From positions 25,435,896-25,499,895 of the forward strand of contig NC_067206.1 of assembly GCF_026262505.1 (NCBI RefSeq): DNA of 64,000 nt, written 5' to 3'. Positions 60,620 to 64,000 of this stretch are shown here, one piece after another. How positions within the stretch are numbered: the first letter of the stretch is position 1; each line of letters begins with the position of its first letter. This DNA is from Trichomonas vaginalis G3. Lineage: Eukaryota; Parabasalia; Trichomonadida; Trichomonadidae. The notes beneath the pieces were generated by a model that had not been told where the DNA came from, searched no databases, and saw only the letters and a program-made list of their open reading frames with translations. Both the position numbers and the translations under genes were made by a program.

Positions 60620-62642
60620 TAAACGTATCATATTCCCTGCATGGTTTGGTATCTTCTGCCATGCGTTGTGCCAAACATATTGACACTTTCCAATAATTAA
60701 TTTATGGTATGAGTCACAGAGTTAGATTATAAAAAGAAAGTAAATAATTGCAATTAGAAATCATATATGTCGGAAATCAAATGTTGATGAGCAGAAACCT
60801 TTTACTCATCATAAAAGAGATAAATCACTAAAGATTTGTATACATTAAAATTTGATATTTGGTGCTCGAAAACTGTCTGATGGGACTCCTCCAAAATGAA
60901 CCAATCTATCGCTGAGGACCAAATTAGATGATGTGGATGGTGTATTCTCTAATTCTAACTTAGGAAGAATGGGAACAAAACGAATGACGACAACAACATG
61001 TCAAACATAGATTAAATATCTATGAATCAATAAAGTATACGTGCATTGAAGGTGATAACGATCACTTGAGGCTTATAACTCTTTGACTAAATTATGCAAT
61101 AATTAAATATAATCATTTTTATATTTTTATACTGATAGTAATTAATATACTATCCTGCTTAATAAATGGTATGATCAAATTTGTTTGAAAATTTAATTAT
61201 GTATATGAAACTATGTCTTCTATATAAAAATCAAAATTTTCGGACGAACCTAGATTGAACCTTTATGAAAATCTATCATTTTTGTTAATTGAGTTAATAT
61301 GAATCTTTTACATATGTATATATAGCATTGATAGCTTATATAATCATGGTTTATTCCATATTAACATATTTTTTCAGTTAAATTTGTTAATAATATCATG
61401 TAACAAATTAATTCAAGATTAGAATGTCTACAAAATGCTAACAAATAAGAATAAAATACGATTTCTCGACTTAAATTTTAATATGGAGTAGTTTTTCGTT
61501 TAAATCTAATTAAAAATGAATAAAAACTTATCTTGTACTATTTTCATTCAAAGATTTTAATAATGTAAATCATGCATTTTCATAATTCAGTACAGTTCTT
61601 TTTAGAATTAAAGTTGATGAGGATGATATTTGTGATTTAAAATAATTTGTTAATGTTCACCTTTTATTCATCACCTTGTGGTATGCCCTAAAGCAATAGC
61701 ATTATCAATTCTGCTGAATTGATCAACTCAAAATTCCAAAAAAAATTCAAAATTTCAAAAATGAAATTAAACAATTTGAATTTTCACATGAAAAAATTAA
61801 TTTCGAAAAAAATTTGGAAAATCAAAGTATTTGATAATTAGTCAAATAATCAATTTACATCGTTTTTACTCATAAAAAACAACTAATTTTTGATTTTGAT
61901 ATCATATTTGATAAATACTCATTCCAGAGTTGACGTAATGTATTAATTATTGTTAGAGATATTGCTTTCGCAGCAAAATTCTTATTTCATGAAAGAAAAA
62001 AAAAATGATTTTATTCCAACAAAAACAAGTAAACAGATGAATGGAAACGTACTATATTTTCATAAATGTAGTAATCAGCGTGTCGGCTTTTGTTTATCAT
62101 GTTCGAGTCAAAATGTATTAACTTGTAATAAGAAATATTCGAAGATTATATGAAGTATTGAGCATTCTTTGTAGAAATATTTGTAATTCATTACTAACAT
62201 ATATAATAAAGTTGTTTTTTTTCCTTATTGCAATAATTTTGTCTGATTTTAATAACTTTTCATGTATACGAGTTGTGTGAATATGCATCATAATATGCGT
62301 AAATATACTTATTTGCGACGAATAATGTGGTTGCATAATGGAGGTGCTAAATTTTGATTTTTAATATGGGGCTTTGGTATGTATAATCATGTTCTTATCT
62401 CAACGTAGGAGTATTGGTGCAATATGATTAAAATTTACGAGGTTGATCTTAAATTGAATAATTCTGGAGTAAATCACAATGCAGCTAATTCTATGTTAAA
62501 GATAGATACAGATTGTAGTAATCAATTAGGGAGTACAAATTCATTCTTTCATTTCTGTCGTATTGAGCAGAAAGGAAGAGATCATAACCCTAGGAAAAAA
62601 AGCCCAAATTTGTCACTTTTCATAGTACGTTAAACTCAATTC

Positions 62643-62660
62643 GCTCGGCGAATGCCGAGC
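62643..62660. repeat. Perfect hairpin GCTCGGC-GAAT-GCCGAGC
   Basis: A seven-base stem and four-base loop, preceded by TCAATTC. It corresponds to the hairpin at 46,169 in reverse orientation, with one base pair changed from A-T to G-C. Confidence 0.6.
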
Positions 62661-63095
62661 ACACGTACTCATCATTCAACATAATATTCTCATTCTTTGG
62701 TTATTATAGTGCCAGACAACACAAGATTTCAAAGAATTACTTGAGTTTTCAATTAATCTTAATCCGATTTTAGATTTATCGAGAACTCCATCATCACAAT
62801 CACATACTTCAGTGCGGTAACTACAATTATCCATATACAGAAGGAAGTTCTTTTCGAACAACTCATTTGGAGTCTGTTTTGGAAAGAACTTCTTTCTGTC
62901 CGACTTAATTTCATAGTTCCTGATCAACCAAAAGACAGAAACCACACACTATCTACTTAGGAAAGGAGTTCTTTCTAAATCTTCCTTAAATTGAGATTTT
63001 ACGAGAGATAACCCTTCTATTGCACTTAAAAATGAACATTTTGATATCTTTAGTATCACACATGGTCATATATAGTATTTCATCTACATGAATAC

Positions 63096-63144
63096 ATTCA
63101 TCTTTCGAAGTCTCTCATTAAATGGGAGGCTTCGAAAGATGAAT
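63096..63144. repeat. 15-base perfect hairpin in element A
   Basis: ATTCATCTTTCGAAG at 63,096-63,110 pairs with CTTCGAAAGATGAAT at 63,130-63,144 around a 19-base loop. A second inverted pair, GAAGGAAGTTCTTT with AAAGAACTTCTTTC (62,839-62,897), lies upstream. These are the only strong local structures in this non-coding element. Confidence 0.65.
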
Positions 63145-63967
63145 CGTTTTATTCATACAACTTTAAATCTCGAATACATTTAGAGAGTGAGTATATCATT
63201 TTATTCTTGTTTTGAGTTTATTCTGATTCAAAATTGCAGTGAAAACAGAAGTTCACACATCATATCTGAATGTGAGCTCATCTATACTTATACGATCTCA
63301 ATACCTCCACTCTAAGCATAAGAGGTGAAGTTATATAAAAATTATCAGATGCGTTGAAGTCTCAAAAGTATTGCCTGAATGCTTGTTTCATATTTGTCCA
63401 AGTAGTTTCAATGAATAAATGTATTGTTTTATATAATTTCGATTTATTTTTAGAAAATATTCAATATAACCTTTATTGTGTTATTTACATCTCATAAATT
63501 CTCTGTCTAAATCATATAAAAGCGCGTTTTACCCCTATGAATCAAGAAATTCATTCAATATTCATGGTATATTTATTAAATTTATACGATTTACTAATAA
63601 TCAATATTATATCCTCATAAATAGCAATATATTTTGGTAATCTATGATAATCATATACAATATTTGAAATCAAATTTTCATTAGTTTAGGTTCCTTGTTA
63701 ATAGTAAACCATTATATTTATTACTAATAATAAAATCTATGTGTCGTATTGAAATTCAATAAAATTACTTATTCGGTCCAAAAAAACAAATTAGATAAAA
63801 TTTTTCTTTTTTTATGTAATTTTTGTTTTTCATTTTTCTCAAGATCCTAAGTTATGTTCGAACTTTTGACATCATATCCTATCATGCTAGGCTATATATT
63901 ATAGCATATCCAAAAGGCAAGGAAATCTATCAGAGAAGCCTTTTTGACCTATCGTTGCCCTACCTCT

Positions 63968-63975
63968 ATTTGGAA
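63968..63975. repeat. Target-site duplication ATTTGGAA, right
   Basis: Eight bases directly after the right terminal repeat of element A; identical to 60,418-60,425. Confidence 0.85.
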
Positions 63976-64000
63976 GAAAAGTGAGAAAATTCCTAAAATG

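Larger units (their letters stand above)
60426..63967. mobile_element. Large non-autonomous DNA transposon A, 3.54 kb
   Basis: Perfect 19-base terminal inverted repeats, AGAGGTAGGGCAACGATAG at 60,426-60,444 and its complement at 63,949-63,967, are flanked by the exact 8-base duplication ATTTGGAA. The paralogous site at 44,946-44,986 shows the uninterrupted sequence, so the borders are certain. The interior has no credible genes. It holds a MITE near the left end and several small hairpins (62,643; 62,837-62,898; 63,096-63,144). The terminal pattern ARAGGTAG-x-x-CA-x-C is shared with element B. Confidence 0.88.
60409..64000. mobile_element. Second AGGATGTCAATT-type element copy, interrupted, runs out of window
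   Basis: It starts at 60,409 after a TA with AGGATGTCAATTTGGAA, is interrupted by element A (60,426-63,967 plus one target duplication), and continues at 63,968 with ATTTGGAAGAAAAGTGAGAA to the window end. Without the insert its first 41 bases equal those of the copy at 44,946. It is non-coding as far as seen. Confidence 0.7.

Noticed and set aside
61950-62945. Possible genes in transposon A (67-89 residue frames)
   Set aside because: Short, no family features, and codon content is that of the surrounding non-coding DNA.

Overview
The window looks like a parabasalid (trichomonad) genome, most likely Tritrichomonas or a close relative. The grounds are: host genes without visible introns, very AT-rich spacers, start codons a few bases after TCACTT/TCATTT initiator-like sites at several genes, a highly codon-biased glycolytic phosphoglycerate mutase, and a Polinton/Maverick next to host genes. 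The genus is inferred, not proven.

Positions 1 to about 18,960 are the inside and right side of a Polinton/Maverick; its left end lies outside the window. On the + strand it carries family B DNA polymerase, retrovirus-type integrase, a small basic protein and a primase plus SF3 helicase. Mostly on the - strand it carries a two-part receptor-fibre-like block, several unknown proteins, an A32/FtsK-type packaging ATPase, capsid-candidate genes and two small amphipathic proteins. It is a fossil with several breaks, mainly in the polymerase, integrase and capsid regions, yet many frames are still open, so it looks fairly young. The primase-helicase is flanked by two inverted pairs of a 106-base repeat. 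A degenerate tRNA-like sequence lies in the central non-coding hub.

From about 19.4 to 41.6 kb and 50 to 59.9 kb lies an ordinary host gene run: NIF3-type domain protein (-), membrane thioredoxin/PDI protein (+), WDR83-like WD40 protein (-), TCAF/M60-like protein with a lipidation-type N-terminus (-), an unknown gene lacking a clear ATG (-), phosphoglycerate mutase (+), TOR-type PIKK kinase (-), an unknown protein (+), WDR17-like protein (+), CK2-alpha-like kinase (-), a UBA-domain protein (+), FACT subunit SPT16 with a natural seven-histidine tail (-), TMEM231 (-) and a long-chain acyl-CoA synthetase (-). They are separate transcription units; no operon logic is seen.

The gene-poor stretches at 41.6-49.9 kb and 60.4-64 kb are a nest of non-coding DNA transposons. 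Two large elements (42,595-47,155 and 60,426-63,967) have exact 8-base target duplications and share a terminal-repeat pattern beginning ARAGGTAG, which suggests one little-described family of large non-autonomous elements. Nested in or next to them are two nearly identical 142-143 base TA-flanked MITEs, a long inverted repeat with arms of about 430 bases, an element starting AGGATGTCAATT that also supplies an empty site for one large insertion, and two about 1.1 kb elements with terminal repeats starting AGGGT.
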